A stretch of DNA of 64,000 bases from Excoecaria cochinchinensis (GCA_947683425.1 CANTUQ010000106.1:2566001-2630000); one strand, 5' to 3'; shown: positions 33,701 through 46,493, counted from the stretch's first letter. Notes: a model not told the origin generated them from the letters alone. Made by a program: numbers and translations.

Positions 33701-36214
33701 CATCCTCTATCTCCTCTTCCACTTCTTCTCCTTCTACTGAATGTAACAAACTCAAATTTTCTGAATCAGCTCCAACCACATTTTCCTGCACTTCTTCCAC
33801 ACATTCGTCTATTACATCAACAAAATAAACAGACTCCTCCATATCTCCAGATGGATACTTTTGAACCTTGTTCATATCCACTACCAACTCCTTATTATTA
33901 AACCGTAGGGTGACCGTTTGACCATGAACATCTATCAATGCTTTCGCTGTGTTTAAAAACGGCCTCCCCACTATCAGTGGCACCTTCCTATCCTCTTCCA
34001 TTTCCATCACCACGAAGTCCACTGGGAAGATGAATTTCCCCACCTTCACCAATAGATCTTCTATCACTCCTTTGGGCCGCCTCACTGATCTATCTGCCAG
34101 TTGGAGTCTCATTCCCGTCTCCCTTAGGTCCCCAAGATTAAGCTTTCTGCATATAGAATAAGGCATCAGATTTATGCTGGCACCCAAATCACATAAAGCA
34201 TTACCATAAAAATCTTCACCAATAGCACAGGGTAAAGTAAAGCTACCTGGATCTTCCAATTTCTCAGGGATCTTATTCATGATTATAGCACTGCAATTTT
34301 TTGTCAGCTGTACAGTTCCATGCCCTTCTAATTTCTTTTTATTAGAACACAATTCTTTCATAAATTTAACATAGTTAGGCATATGAGCTAAAGCTTCAGC
34401 AAATGGTAAATTGATGTGCAGTTTCTTAAACATCTCTAGAAACCTAGCCTTTTGCTCATTTTTCTTTTCCTGTTTAGCAACTGCAGGAAATGGCAGTCTA
34501 TTTATATCAAGATCCTCTACTCTCGGATTCACTAAACTTTTACCCTTATCAGTTTTAGGAGCATCTTCATTAACTTCTACTCTAGAGTTAGAATTACGTA
34601 CCGTCCGTGTTGGCTCCTCCTTATCTGATGATGAAGAATTTTTACCTTGGCTTTCTTTCGGTACCATTTCCTTACCACTTCTCAGTGTGATGGCTTTAGC
34701 TTCCTCTTTTGGATTCTGGTCCACATTCGAAGGAAATGTTCCCGGTTGTCTTTGAGACACGGAATTCGCTAGCTACCCCACTTGAGTCTCTAAATTCCTC
34801 ATGGAAGCATCTTGGTTTCGGTTCCACTGCTCTTGAGATTTCCACCTTGACTCTTGATTAGCCATGAACTGCTGCTGGCTATTTACAAACTGTTGTTGAC
34901 TGTTTATGAAAGTAGCCAAGATGTCTTCCAGATTTGTCTTCTTTTCTTGAACAGGTGGCCTCGGTTGGTATCCCGGTGGGTGGTATTGTTGCCCTTGGTT
35001 GGGATGGGGTGGGTATGGTTGTTGATACGGCTGCCCTTGGTTCGGATGAGTATTTTGGTTGATGGGAGGTCTAACTTGTGGTTGAGAGGATGGAGCATTT
35101 GGATTTCCATCCTTCCAAGAGAAGTTTGGATGGTTTCTCCATCCCGGGTTATATGTGTTGCTGTAGGGGTCATTCCTTCTGTAATCCCCTATGGCATTTA
35201 TATCTCCCATTGCTCCACTCTCTTGGCCAGCTTGCCCACTTTCATACCATCCACTTTCTTGAGCCACAGAGGCTACATTCTGTACTTTCAGACTACTCAT
35301 CTCCTTCCTCATGGACTCAATCTGTGCCTTCAGCATTGACACCTCATCCACAGCATGTATCCCTTGTCTTTTCGGTACTGACCTAGGATTAGACCATTGG
35401 GCGTCATTCGCCGCCATTTCATCAAGTAGATGAAACGCTTCCTCTGGTAGTCTATCCCTCCTGATGAAGCATCTAATAAGGATCTTGTCTGTGGTGTAAC
35501 CCCAGAATAAAATGTTGTCATCAGGTGGTATATGGCTATCTCATGGTGTGGACAGCTTCTTAACAGCCTTCTAAACCTTTCACAGGCTTCATGAAATGGC
35601 TCCTCACTCATTTGACTAAAACCCAATATATTGTTACGGATGTGCACAGTCTTTGTCGGAGGGAAGAATCTCATCAAAAATCTCTCCTGTAACTGGTCCT
35701 ATGATCTAATCGACTGTCTAGGTAGCATTTGCAACCATTCACGTGCTTTTCCAATCAATGTGAAAGGGAATAACTTTAATCTTACCAAGTCGGATGATAC
35801 TCCAGGAATCTGAACCGTATCACTGACCTCTAAGAATATGTCTAAGTGCTGTGCAGGGTCTTCCACTTCTGAACCCGTAAACTGATTCCTCTGTACCATA
35901 TTGATGGTGGCTGGTTTAAGCTCAAACTGCACTCCCCTTGGCAGCACAATCGTCCGATTATCCTCATTCCATCTTGGTACTGCATAATCCCTTATTGTCC
36001 TCTGCCTCGGGACCTCTTCTCTATGATTCCCTTGATTTCCATCTTGTGCCCTCGGCACTTGTTCGTTCTCGGGAGGAACTTCACCAATAGGGAGAATATT
36101 GTCTTCCATGTTATTATTTCTGTTGGCTTTCCTTCGTTGATACAAAGTCCTCTCGATTTCAGGATTGTAGGGTGATATTTGCTCCTGTCTCAATCTGCTC
36201 ATGCACCGCAACAA
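30749..36214 (-). pseudogene. Athila B gag-pol polyprotein, several lesions
   Basis: Complete domain order but broken: Gag N-terminus 36214-35699 ends at a TAG where Athila A has Trp; frameshift in Gag near 35455; TAG near 34773 where A has Gln; frameshift in RT near 33100; TGA near 30941 where A has Arg. Visible domains are the Gag core (about 35300-36000), DLGAS protease (near 34180), RT with FMDD (about 32900-33400), RNase H (near 32450), integrase zinc domain, core with DFMGPF and QANGQVE (about 31330-31850) and a C-terminal domain ending at 30749. The three nonsense changes are all C-to-T or G-to-A transitions, consistent with methylated-cytosine decay. Confidence 0.93.
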
Positions 36215-36310
36215 TTACCTGAAAAGAATAAAGAATAAATAAAAATAAAATAAAATAAAATAAAAAGTAAAACACAAACAAATAATAATCAAAACTTAAA
36301 ACAACGCCAG

Positions 36311-36328
36311 TCCCCGGCAACGGCGCCA
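36311..36328 (-). promoter_or_regulatory. Primer binding site of Athila B (tRNA-Asp type)
   Basis: Sense TGGCGCCGTTGCCGGGGA lies 6 bp inside the LTR border at 36335. This is the PBS I associate with Athila elements. It is missing from Athila A and D. Confidence 0.88.
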
Positions 36329-37338
36329 AAAACTTGACGCGACCTCAGCAAGTGTACTGAATCGACAAGTAATATAATGGAGTATTTTTAAGACTCCGAG
36401 TTATCGTACCCAAGAGACTGTGTGCGCAAGTAATGAAAATCAAATGTATGCTAAAGAATTCCCAATTGTTTGAATTTATTGAATTAACTACTGATTAAAA
36501 ACAAAGAATTTAAATAACCAAAATAAGTAAACAAAAACAATCAAATTAAATTGACAGCAACAATTGCAATAAACTAAATGATGAAAAAATTAACAAGATA
36601 AGAATTCAAAATTAGACAAATGTTGCTCAGGTTCACTCATCCACCCCATACCCAGATATGAATCAAAACACATAAAGAAAATATATATGAACGAAATCGG
36701 GATAACCCTCTTAACCCAAGCGTCCCATTCCGGAGCAAGCTACTCTAATTACATGACGTCCCATTCCGGAGCAAGTCATACAAGTAGCCTAATCACGGGT
36801 CTAAAATCCTAGGTTCGGTTTGCTTTCCCATTCTGGAGCCAAACAACCCAAAACCTACTTATTTCACTCCTCACTCAAATCTTAAACCATGAAAACATGC
36901 ACATATGGATTCCCTTCCGGAGCAGTCTGAATGTTACAGCAAACATGACAGAAAATCTGAAGATAAATTATCATGACATTTAATCATTCAATTCAATAAC
37001 CAATTAAGATACATGAATTAATCCATTCATCAAAACAGGAAATTAACTTGAAAACATACATCTCATGATTTGACAATAATAACCAGTGAAATAAACCTTC
37101 ATTCATATATCAAATATCAAAATATGTTTAGAGTTCACATCTAAGATAGGGGTTTAGAGATCCCCCAAACAACTAAGAAACTACTCACAATCCATTACAA
37201 ATTCAAAAGAATAAAGGAAAGAATAAACCCAGGAATTCATTGAGGTAGAAATTCCGATTGAATCCCACGTTCTTCAGTCTTCTTCTTCATATCTTTAATG
37301 GAGAATAAAACCAAAATTCTGGAAAACTGAAAAACTAA

Positions 37339-38133
37339 GGGCCTGTTTACTTACAGAAAACTGCTCCAGTTTTCCAGAAAATTTTTTCACAGAAAACAGA
37401 AAACAGAGATCGTGTTTATTTTAGTCAATTTTCTAAAATAGAAAATAGATTTTCCAGTTTTCTAAAATAAAGAAGAGATTGGAAAACTAATAAAAGATGT
37501 TTTCTAAATTTTCTAAATCATTTTAATACATATATACATGTGTGTATATATTTACACACATATATATATATATATACATATACATGTATGTGCATACATA
37601 CATATGTATATGTATATGTATGCATAGACATGTATGTATCTACATGCATACGCATGTACATACATACATATACATATATGTATGTATGTACTTATATACA
37701 TATGTATGTATATACATACATACATATACATATATGTATGTATGTACTTATATACATATGTATGTATATACATACATATACATATATATGCATATACGTA
37801 GACATACACATACATATGTGTATATATATATATATATACGTATATATATACATACATATACATGTATATGTACATACTTATACATATAGATACATACATA
37901 TATATGTGTGTGTGCGCACGCGTGCATATGCATATACATATACACATACATGCATATGCATATACATATACGCATACATGCATGTCACATGCATATGCAT
38001 ATATATATACATATGCACATGCGCATGCATATGCATAGATATATATATATATATATATACACACGCATACATATATATATATACACACACACAAACACAT
38101 ATATTTATATGCATATGCATGTGCATGCTATTC

Positions 38134-38164
<31 letters not shown>

Positions 38165-38472
38165 AAATATAAATACTCTAATTTAACATTTATTGATATG
38201 TATGTGCATATGTATATGCATTTATGTGTATGTATGTACATACATATACATATATATAGAAAATAATTACTCTAATTTTTCATTTATTGATATGCATATG
38301 TATATGTATATGTACATACGTACACATATATATAGAAAATAAATACTCTAATTTTTTATTTTTTGATAAATGAACGCGTTCTCTAAATTTTCTACAGAAA
38401 ATAAATACTCTAATTTTCTAAGAAAATAGAACACAGAAAACAGAAAACTGTTTTCTGTAAGTAAACAGGCCC
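37339..38472. mobile_element. PIF/Harbinger-type MITE with a microsatellite core (TSD TAA)
   Basis: 1134 bp with a perfect 23-bp terminal inverted repeat beginning GGGCCTGTTTACTTACAG, flanked by TAA at 37336-37338 and 38473-38475; the empty site is visible in the left LTR at about 24859. TAA and GGGCC-type ends fit PIF/Harbinger (Tourist-like). The core (about 37527-38165) is alternating TACA/TATG/CATA microsatellite; long ORFs there are artefacts. No transposase. Confidence 0.88.
37527..38165. repeat. Alternating purine-pyrimidine microsatellite (TACA/TATG)n
   Basis: Interrupted runs of TACATA, TATGTA, GCATAT and TATATA. The strand-symmetric composition makes hairpins and Z-DNA plausible. 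Confidence 0.9.
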
Positions 38473-38676
38473 TAACTATCTCTGGAAATTAACTATGTAT
38501 CTAATGAAAATTACTCTCAATTTCTAATTAAAATCTCAAAGCAAGAATGAAGATTAAAGTTTAGAACCGAAGAATCACTCAGAAAATCTCAGCTACCAAA
38601 ACTAATAACAAAAACTAACTAAAAAATCGGAACCCTAGCCAAAGAGAAAAGTGCATTTTTATAGTTCCAGATGGGT

Positions 38677-39071
38677 CACGGTGACAATGAATTTCATTGT
38701 CACCGTGTCCAGTCGAGAATTTCGAATCCTTTCACGCACAGGAGAGGGGTCACGGTAACAATGAAATTCATTATCACCGTGAGGTCTTCAAATTTTCGCT
38801 TCTGTCCAGGAAATAATTATGTCACGGTCACAATGGAATCCATTGTGACCGTGAGGTACGTGCTGCTTTGATTCTGCCTTGATGATTTTTATGTCACGGT
38901 GATAATGAAATTGATTGTCACCGTGACATACTTCCTACTTGCATTCTGCCCAATCGTTCGCTATGTCACGGTCACAATGAAATCCATTGTGACCGTGACC
39001 CATTTAGGTCAGCTTCTGTCTTCCACTTCTCTTTATGTCAGGGTCACAATGAATTTTATTGTGACCGTGAT
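38677..39071. repeat. Palindrome array B3 (6 units) in the right LTR of Athila B
   Basis: Units 38677-38707, 38749-38783, 38821-38854, 38890-38930, 38965-38999 and 39037-39071, the counterparts of B1 with the same spacing. All six units differ from their B1 partners, mainly by C/T or G/A changes. Confidence 0.95.
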
Positions 39072-39266
39072 GTACCTAGAACCTCACCTGCAAAGACAAA
39101 TAAAAATCCATAAAAAACTATCTATAATGCATCAAAATTCCAATTTGACTAAGATTAGTAAAATTAACCTAAAGGAAACAAAACTTAACACAAAAACACA
39201 ACTAATCACCTAAAATCATATAAAAACACCCTCAAAACTAAGTACTGTATTGAAGTTATCAATGGT

Positions 39267-39606
39267 AACAGACTCTACCTTTTACTTTCTTTTCGAGCAA
39301 TGGAAAGATCAATTTCCCCTGGGCTATTTGTTTTTAATGTATGTTTTTTTAGTGTAATTTTGCTTAGTATTTATTAGGAACATATGAAAAAATTATGTAT
39401 GTTATTTTTCTTTTAGTTATTTTAACTGATTTTATTTTGTTGAATATAAGTTTAATTTTCGGTCTATTCGGTTCGATCCAAAATTGAAGCGATCATTTAT
39501 ACTCCTAATTGTACAATTTAATATACTAATATAATATTATTTTTTTTAAATTAATAGTATTGTTAATAATATTGCATAATTATTATTTATATAAATTAAA
39601 TTTTGG

Positions 39607-39650
<44 letters not shown>

Positions 39651-39664
39651 TAAAAAAAATTAAT
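39267..39664. other. CACTA interior right of Athila B
   Basis: AT-rich non-coding sequence with an (ATA)n microsatellite at 39609-39647. It continues from 23858 across the Athila B insertion. No exon recognised. Confidence 0.5.
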
Positions 39665-39946
39665 ATTTTTAGCGACGAAATAGCGACCGAATTTTTTGTC
39701 GCTAATATTTTTTTACTATTTGTAACGACCGATTTGAGGAGTTATTTAGCGACGGAATCGTTTATATTTAGCGACGATTTTTTCCGTCGCTATTTTTAGC
39801 GACTGTTTAATGTTTTAGTCTCAAAATTTTTTGCGACGAAGCTACTTGCGACAGTTACTTGTTTTGTCGCTAAAATCAATTAGCGACGGAAATTCTAATA
39901 TTAGCGACGAAAATGGCCGTCGCTAATTACCTTTTTTTTTGTAGTG
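39665..39946. repeat. Right subterminal and terminal repeats of the CACTA element
   Basis: Many TTAGCGAC / GTCGCTAA motifs in both orientations, ending TTTTTTTTTGTAGTG; mirror image of 21595-21963. Confidence 0.9.
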
Positions 39947-42556
39947 TAATAGAACATTGGAAAGTTCATCTAATCCCATAAACTTTTAGGTAATTTTGAG
40001 ATTTTTTTGGAATCGCCACCCAATTTATAAGAAATTGGGAAAGGTCACCTAATCTCGGGGGTCTTAAATCAGAGAAAGTGTTCGAAATTTCACTCTTATT
40101 AATGACTTAAGTTAAGTTATAAATAAATTTTTAACAACTAAAATTTCATCTCTCATCTCACGCGATCATGTAGTAAAATTAAAGTGCATTTCAAGCATAT
40201 TAGGAAAGCAGTAAAAAAAGCGATAAAGAAAGCGGTAAAAATTACAAGTGAAAATATGGAACAAAACAATCCTCTAAAATAAAAAAAGGCATAAATAAAT
40301 TAATAAAATTACCCCAAAGTTAATTACAAAGGCCCAAAATGAATAAATAAATAAATACTACTCAAAATAATAAATAAAATAAAATAAATCATAAATAAAT
40401 CAGGATATTTATTAGTGTTTAGGAACATTGGTTCCCTTTTCTTAACTTAAAAATTGGAAAACTATTTTTAGGCATTGATTGAGAAAATCGGGATGAGTGA
40501 TCCTATTTTATGAAGATTAATTCTTCATTTGAAAGTTACATTTTATGGGATAAAATCAGGACATTGGTCCCATTTTATTAATAAAAATCTCAATTTCAAT
40601 TATTGTAAAAAACATGATTTTCTATAATATACACGAATTTAAAATACATTTTACATACAACATAAAATAATAAAATAAAGAAAATACAATAATTAAAAAT
40701 GCAAACCCAAATTCTGAAGGTTTCTAAATCCCTTGACTCTCCAGGTTGCCCAAGAATATTTCCCTCAAAGCGAAATAAGGAAATTCGACGGACAAACAAA
40801 AAAAGCGAAAATACAAAAACGATATTAGTAAATCAAACCAAATGCATAAAATATAACATAATGGAAATAAAGAATTAAACGAAATAAATAAATAACAATA
40901 ATAATTAGGAAAAAGTATTTGCGATTAACAAAATAAAAGAAAAAATAATATTTGATAAAAAACAATGGACAAAAGGCCTAAATATTATTACAAAGATAAG
41001 AGTCAAACATACCAAAACTACGCTATAGCAGAAATAGGCAATTAAATAAAGTGAATATAGTGAACAATTGAAATTGAGAACAACGACAATTAGGGTAAAA
41101 AATGGGAATTAATAAACAATAATAATAATAAAGGACAGAAATAAATAAAGATAAAATTAGTATTAAATATTTTATCAGGCTTGACCTATGTCTCATGCAT
41201 CATGCCAATTGATTAACCTAAATTAATTTCAATTATTAACAAACAATATAAGAATTAATAATAAACCAACGACAAACATATTGCAGCATACTAACAATAA
41301 TTAATGAGTAAAGATATTAAAAGCGGACGATAATAGATAAATTGATTATAGACAATAGTAAACAAGTTGATAATAAACACAACAAATGAATATACAAATG
41401 AATTAATAATGGCAAACGAAAAAATAGTATTGATAATAACAGTAAACAAATAGATAACAAACAACAAATACCTTAACAATAACGACTAGATTTGTAATGA
41501 CCCAAAAAGGGTCTAGTCGGAATTTGCATGCCAAGTCGAAAAATTAAGGGTAATTCAGTAAATTGAGCTAGTGGTATGGGAATTATTAAGGACCTAATTG
41601 AAGAATTAAATCAAAGTTTTAAAGTGAAGAATTTATCTAGTGAGTAATGTGTATGGTGCCAAGGATGAAGAGGTAGTTAAGATATTTGACTCTTGGGACC
41701 ATTGGAGTGTGACATATGGCATGGTAGTTGAGGGCATTTAATGTAAAAGGAAGAGAGAGGGAAGGGAGGGCAGAAAAAGGGAGTAGCTTCCCGTGGAAGC
41801 TGAGTTTCTCCTCTTGCTTGCTCCATTCCCGTTCCTCTTCACTCTTTCTTTTCATTGTGGATGCTCTTCATCTTTGCTTGAGTTGGTTCTTCAAGTTTGA
41901 GTAGGATTTTTGAAGTTTTGAGCTGAGTTTTGAAGAGGTAAGTGGTTGGGTTTTGATTTGGGTTTCTTCTTTTTTGCCTTCATCTCATCTTGCTTTGGTT
42001 TGAATTTCTGGCTTTGATTTAGTGTGTATTTGGCTGGGTTTTGTGCAAGAATTGGAGGAAAGAAGGAAGAGCAAAGGAAAAGAGACAGTGGGATTTTGAA
42101 GTGGACAGATTGAAGCTTCTTTTTACAGGTTTGGGAGTTATTTTCTGAATATGTAAAGTTGTGAGTTGATTGCCCTAATTCTCATATTGGATTGATTGTG
42201 TGGTTTGTGTTGTTTAATTGCTGGAAATTATAATGTTTTGTGTGTATAATGCATGTGCTAGCAAGGTAGTGAATATGCATGTAAAAGTTAGTGTTGTGAT
42301 GGTTTAATGTGGGTTTTGAAGGGGAGTTGCATGAGCTTGGGCAAAATTTTCCAGCTTGAATGTTCTTGTGATTTAATTTGTAGTTTGAGTGAAATTCTTG
42401 ATCATAATTAGTGGATGATGTTCATAATTTGATTTTAATATGTTTAGTATGCATTTGAGTGATGAGGTAAGTGTTAATGCATGTTAGGGTGGATTTGAGT
42501 GTTGGATGAGTTGGGAAAAAGTGTAGTGAAGTGCAGATTCTTGGTAATTCACATCC

Positions 42557-42793
42557 CTGTCGCGAGCGCGACAGAGTACGAAATGACCTTTGTGTTGCTG
42601 AGGAGCCCTCTGTCACGAGCGCGACATAAGTTGCAAGCGCGACAGAGAGCTCAGTAGGCCGAGCTTGGTAAGCCGAGCCACTATCGCGAGCGTGCCTCCG
42701 AGCGCGAACATGAAGAGGCAGTGCCCAGTCTCTATCGCGAGCGTGACGTTTTTCGCGAGCACGACAGAACTCGATATTGTGAGCATCTGTCGA
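42557..42793. repeat. CG-rich palindrome cluster of Tekay C, LTR 1
   Basis: CTGTCGCGAGCGCGACAG at 42557-42574, then decayed versions at 42608-42647 (CTCTGTCACGAGCGCGACA... and AAGCGCGACAGAG), and fragments to 42793. The cluster continues after solo LTR F at 45448-45537; LTR 2 counterpart about 48953-49232. Differences between copies are mostly C/T or G/A. Confidence 0.85.
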
Positions 42794-44060
42794 TGTAACA
42801 CCCTGATTCGACCCTAAAAGATTTGGTTAAATTTTTGTCGGATAGTATCAAGTTTAAGAGTGATTGAGTGTGTGAGAGTTCAGTTGGGAGCGCGACAGAA
42901 CCCTCCAGCGGACAGTCAGCTTAATTGGGATTTTGACATGTGGCATCGTAGGAGTGTGACATGTGGCAAGAAGAGAGTTGGACATTTGGCAAGAGGATTT
43001 AGTTGTGTTGCTTATATTAGTGTGACAAGTGGCTATATGTGAAAGTGACACCTAGCATGAATCAAGTGATATGTATGCATTTATGGAGGAATTGATTGTG
43101 GAGGTTGGCCTTAACTTGGTGGTTTGGCCGGCCTTATCCCTCTTTGTCCATTCTTTTCATTTCATTTTTCTGCTTTTGGTTTCTTTTATTTTTCATCTTC
43201 TCTTTCTTTGCTCTTTCTTTCGTGTTCCTTGTTTCTCTTCCGTATAAGAACCTCAAGTTAAGTGTTAGCTTGGTTTGGTTTAAAGGGTTATTAAGAACTG
43301 AAGGTAAGTGGTTTGATTTCTGATTGGTATTGGTCTTCTTCTTCTAGGTTTTGTTTTGATTTAAAGTGAGAAGAAGTTTAACTCAAGTGTTTTCTATATG
43401 ATTGTGTTGAAGCTCTGGACAAGAAATTGGATAAAGGGAAGGAGAAGATCGGAAACGAATAGAGAGCAGAGATTGAGCTTCGTAGAGGTCGGGATCGTGT
43501 GTGATTTTAATTTCTGTTCATTTTGATTGCTTGCGGTGTTTTTGTGGTATATATGTATATATGTTTATGATATATGTGTTTATATATATTTATGAGTATG
43601 AGACTTGATCATTTGAGTGTGTGATGATGATAAAGTTTGATTTTGGCAAATTCTGTTCATTTTTCATCTGACCTCTGTGAAGTGTTTTTGTCATAAGTAG
43701 AGTTTCAGACCTCTAAATTGAGTGATTATTGAGGCATTAGAACCATGACTTCTATACCTATAAAATTCTCAAAAATGCCCTTGAGAAAATTATTGCTCTA
43801 AGACCCTAAAAATTGGCCAAAACAGAGGTGTCTCTACTTTGGCCGGTTCATTTGAGCAGGTCAGATTGTTTAGATTATATATGATGTTATAGATGTCCAA
43901 TTGACCTTAAAATTGTCCCATTTGAAAGTTAACATCCTAGGGAACAATTTTTAAGATATATTTTTTCCTAAAAATGAGTTTTAGAAGTTGGTTTAGACTG
44001 TACAAAATAGTGTAGTGAAGCAGTCCTGAGTTTTCACTTCTGTTTTGCTATTTTTGGTAT

Positions 44061-44164
44061 GTCACGATCACAACCAATTGGTTGCCACCGTGACCAATGC
44101 CCAGACAAGGAATAATTGAATATTTTTGGACCTCATGGTCACAACCAAGTGGTTGCCACCGTGA
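44061..44164. repeat. Two Athila-B-type palindromes in solo LTR F
   Basis: Units 44061-44094 (GTCACGATCACAACCAA / TTGGTTGCCACCGTGAC) and about 44133-44164. Centres are 71 bp apart. Outer arms match the GTCACGGTSACAA motif of Athila B; the inner CCAA/TTGG differs. Confidence 0.88.
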
Positions 44165-45048
44165 CCATCCCCTGCTTTGCATATTTTGAGTGTTTTTCCT
44201 CCCGAAATGCACCCGAACTTCATTGCAAGTTCCTATAACATGTCCAACTCATTTCTAACCTTATGAAATGAGTTTGTGAGTGGTTGTCAATTGAAATTAT
44301 AGGTAATTAAAGCTTGGCATAAGAGTTTAATAATGGAATTAAATGTATACATGCTTTTTAATTGTTGAACATGACATGGCATGTGATATTGATCATATAT
44401 GATTGAAGCATGATGTAATGCTTGAATGATTGTAGTGCATATGATATAGTATATTGAATCATAATGTATGGAGTCTATGAACATGTATAATGGAGTGTGC
44501 ATTGATTAATTAGTAATGTATAGTGTTTTGAATGAACATTAGAGTACATGCAATGTATATGATTTAGTTTGTAGAGTTCTTATGCGAGCCTGAACGGTCA
44601 TAGTAGTGGATAGATAAGCATGCTTTTAAAGAGATACCGAGTGCAGCTGCCCAATTCGGCCCCGTTTGGGCCAAGCGGCCGACCTCCGAGATGGTCATTC
44701 TGATAGAGATAGAGAAAATGTTCTGAGACTTCGGTCTTCTATTTTGAAATGTGCCCGTATCCACCATTGTTGAGAGTTCAGGCTACTTTATGTTTTGTAG
44801 TGTTTCTCAGGCTACTGTATGTTTTGTAATGTACAAGAGGTATAGTAGAGACTTGTATATGAATATGAACATAGTATGACATGACATCGCTATTGTTTGC
44901 TATATTTGGATTTTCTGCATATGAATGAGTTAAAACATGACGGTATTTGTTTACATGATTGTGTACATGATTATTGGTATATGACATGACTATTGATATG
45001 CATGTGATATATTTGTGACTTTGTTCGAAGTCTTTTGCTTCTATTTAT

Positions 45049-45094
45049 CCCCACTAAGCATTATCGCTTAGCACGGGTGTTTTTTCCATGTAGG
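45049..45094 (+). promoter_or_regulatory. Conserved double hairpin, solo LTR F
   Basis: CTAAGC-ATTATC-GCTTAG followed by CACGGG-TGTTTTTT-CCATG. The same structure occurs in both LTRs of Tekay C (46152-46198; 49854-49899) and in solo LTR E (54590-54634, minus). Confidence 0.7.
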
Positions 45095-46151
45095 TTTTCA
45101 GGATGCAATTAGAGAGTTTGCATGTGCAGGTCATGGCCACTAGGAGCTTGATGAAGATCTTTTTATATGAGATAGAGTTTTGGATGTTTTGAGTAACATC
45201 ATTATGTAAATAGAAAGTATAGCGTGTGCGCGTAAATGTTAACTGTATGGCGCATGTACCAAAGATGTTTATGTATTAAGTACATAAACAATTGTTAAGA
45301 AGTTTGTTTGGCCCTAAAGATATTCTAATTATATACTGTTATCGCTTCTGCCTTTGTGCATGCGTGTGTTCGAGTATAAGTGGGTTTGGCTTATGGCGCC
45401 CTGATATTCCTTACCGGGGCTATAGGGGTGTTACAGTTGAGCTGTGCTTCGTCGCGAGCGTGCCTTCGCGCGAGCTCGCAATGGGGTACCCTTCGCTCTG
45501 TCACAAGCGCGACGCACGTCGCGATCGCGACAGAGGCCCTTCCTGCCTGCCCTGTTTTTCTGAATTATTTCTTCTTGTCCCACTTTGCATGGTTCTCACT
45601 ATAGTATGGTTCATGTTTTGCTTGCGCCTTGCTAAAATTATTGTCCTAGTGTGGTATTAGTGAAAAATGATAATGATAGTGTATTGATTTATTGCTTTGG
45701 ATAATTTAAAGTATAGTAATTATTAGTAAGTAAGTTGAGCCTGAAGTGTCATAGTAGTGGATAGATAAGCATGCTTATAAAGGGATAGTGAGTGCAGCTG
45801 CCAGTATTGACCCCGCTTTGGGTCTAGTGATTACGGTAGACCTCCGTTATGGTCTTAGTGAAAATGTTTTGAGGCTTCAGTCTCCAGTGTAGTGTTCCCG
45901 TATCCACCACCACTAAAATTCAGGTTATGGTTTGAAGTGTTTAGCATTTTGCTTATTGCAGTGTTATGATTACTGAGTGATTTCTGTTAGTGTATTTGCT
46001 TTATGCATGCTGTTAGTAAGTGCTGCTTTCTTAATGTGATTATGACTTATGTAGCTCTATTTCTGCTACTTAGAGAATTCAGTATGTTGATGCTTATTTA
46101 CATATGTAGTTGCATGATATTATTGTATAGTGTTCTGTTATCTTTGTTTCT

Positions 46152-46198
46152 CCCCACTAAGCATTATCGCTTCGCACGGGTTGTTTTCCCGTGTAGGT
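46152..46198 (+). promoter_or_regulatory. Conserved double hairpin, Tekay C LTR 1
   Basis: CTAAGC-ATTATC-GCTTCG then CACGGG-TTGTTTT-CCCGTG, about 290-340 bp before the LTR end. Possibly in R/U5; role unknown. Confidence 0.65.
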
Positions 46199-46493
46199 GG
46201 CAGGATTTTGGTTCCGTTCGAGTCGCACATCTGTAGGTCGGCCACATAGTAGTAGAGTTTTATTTTCCTGTATTCTTTTTGTATATCATTTTGGTTATGT
46301 AATTAAGTAATTTTTGGGTACAGTGATATATGTATTTGATGATGTATATAATATATTTTTGATTATATGTTAAGATAATAAGATTTATCATTTTATGGTA
46401 TGCTTTCGCTGAGATATATGCATGTGTTTTGAGTGAGTGTCACGGTAGTGCTCCGATATCCTTCCAACGGGGGTATCGGGGTGTTACATTTAG

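Larger units (their letters stand above)
23864..39261 (-). mobile_element. Athila B, Ty3/gypsy LTR retrotransposon (TSD ATGGT)
   Basis: LTRs at 23864-25653 and 36335-39261 both start TGACGCGACCTC and end GAAGTTATCA; removing the MITE and its TSD makes the right LTR exactly 1790 bp, equal to the left. TSD ATGGT is at 23859-23863 and 39262-39266. PBS, decayed gag-pol, palindrome array, ORF1 with intron, 3' region and PPT follow in sense order on the minus strand. The LTRs differ at clearly more sites than those of Athila A, so B is older. Confidence 0.95.
36335..39261 (-). repeat. Right (5') LTR of Athila B, interrupted by a MITE
   Basis: LTR pieces 36335-37338 and 38476-39261 (net 1790 bp) flank the PIF/Harbinger-type MITE. 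It contains palindrome array B3 at 38677-39071. Confidence 0.95.
21595..39946. mobile_element. Non-autonomous CACTA (En/Spm) transposon containing Athila B (TSD TAA)
   Basis: Termini CACTACAAAAAAAA and its inverse ...TTTTTTTTGTAGTG are flanked by TAA at 21592-21594 and 39947-39949. Subterminal regions are packed with TTAGCGAC / GTCGCTAA motifs, typical of CACTA ends. Without Athila B and one TSD copy the element is about 2.95 kb. No transposase is present; the interior holds captured plant gene pieces (22946-23336 and probably 21964-22330). Confidence 0.92.
42794..45435 (+). mobile_element. Solo LTR F, Tekay-like (TSD GTCGA/GTTGA)
   Basis: 2642 bp starting TGTAACACCCTGATT and ending CTATAGGGGTGTTACA; flanks GTCGA (42789-42793) and GTTGA (45436-45440) differ at one base. 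No internal region. It shares with Tekay C the phrase GTAGTGGATAGATAAGCATG and the double hairpin, and with solo LTR E the segment CCCGAAATGCACCCGAACTTC. It carries two palindromes of the Athila B type. Confidence 0.88.
41493..46488 (+). repeat. Left (5') LTR of Tekay C, interrupted by solo LTR F
   Basis: LTR pieces 41493-42793 and 45441-46488. It contains CG-rich CTGTCGCGAGCGCGACAG-type palindromic segments (about 42557-42790 and 45448-45537) and a conserved double hairpin at 46152-46198. Confidence 0.9.

Noticed and set aside
37540..38172. Long ORFs of Tyr/Ile/His/Cys/Met repeats
   Set aside because: Translation of TACA/TATG microsatellite; open in many frames.
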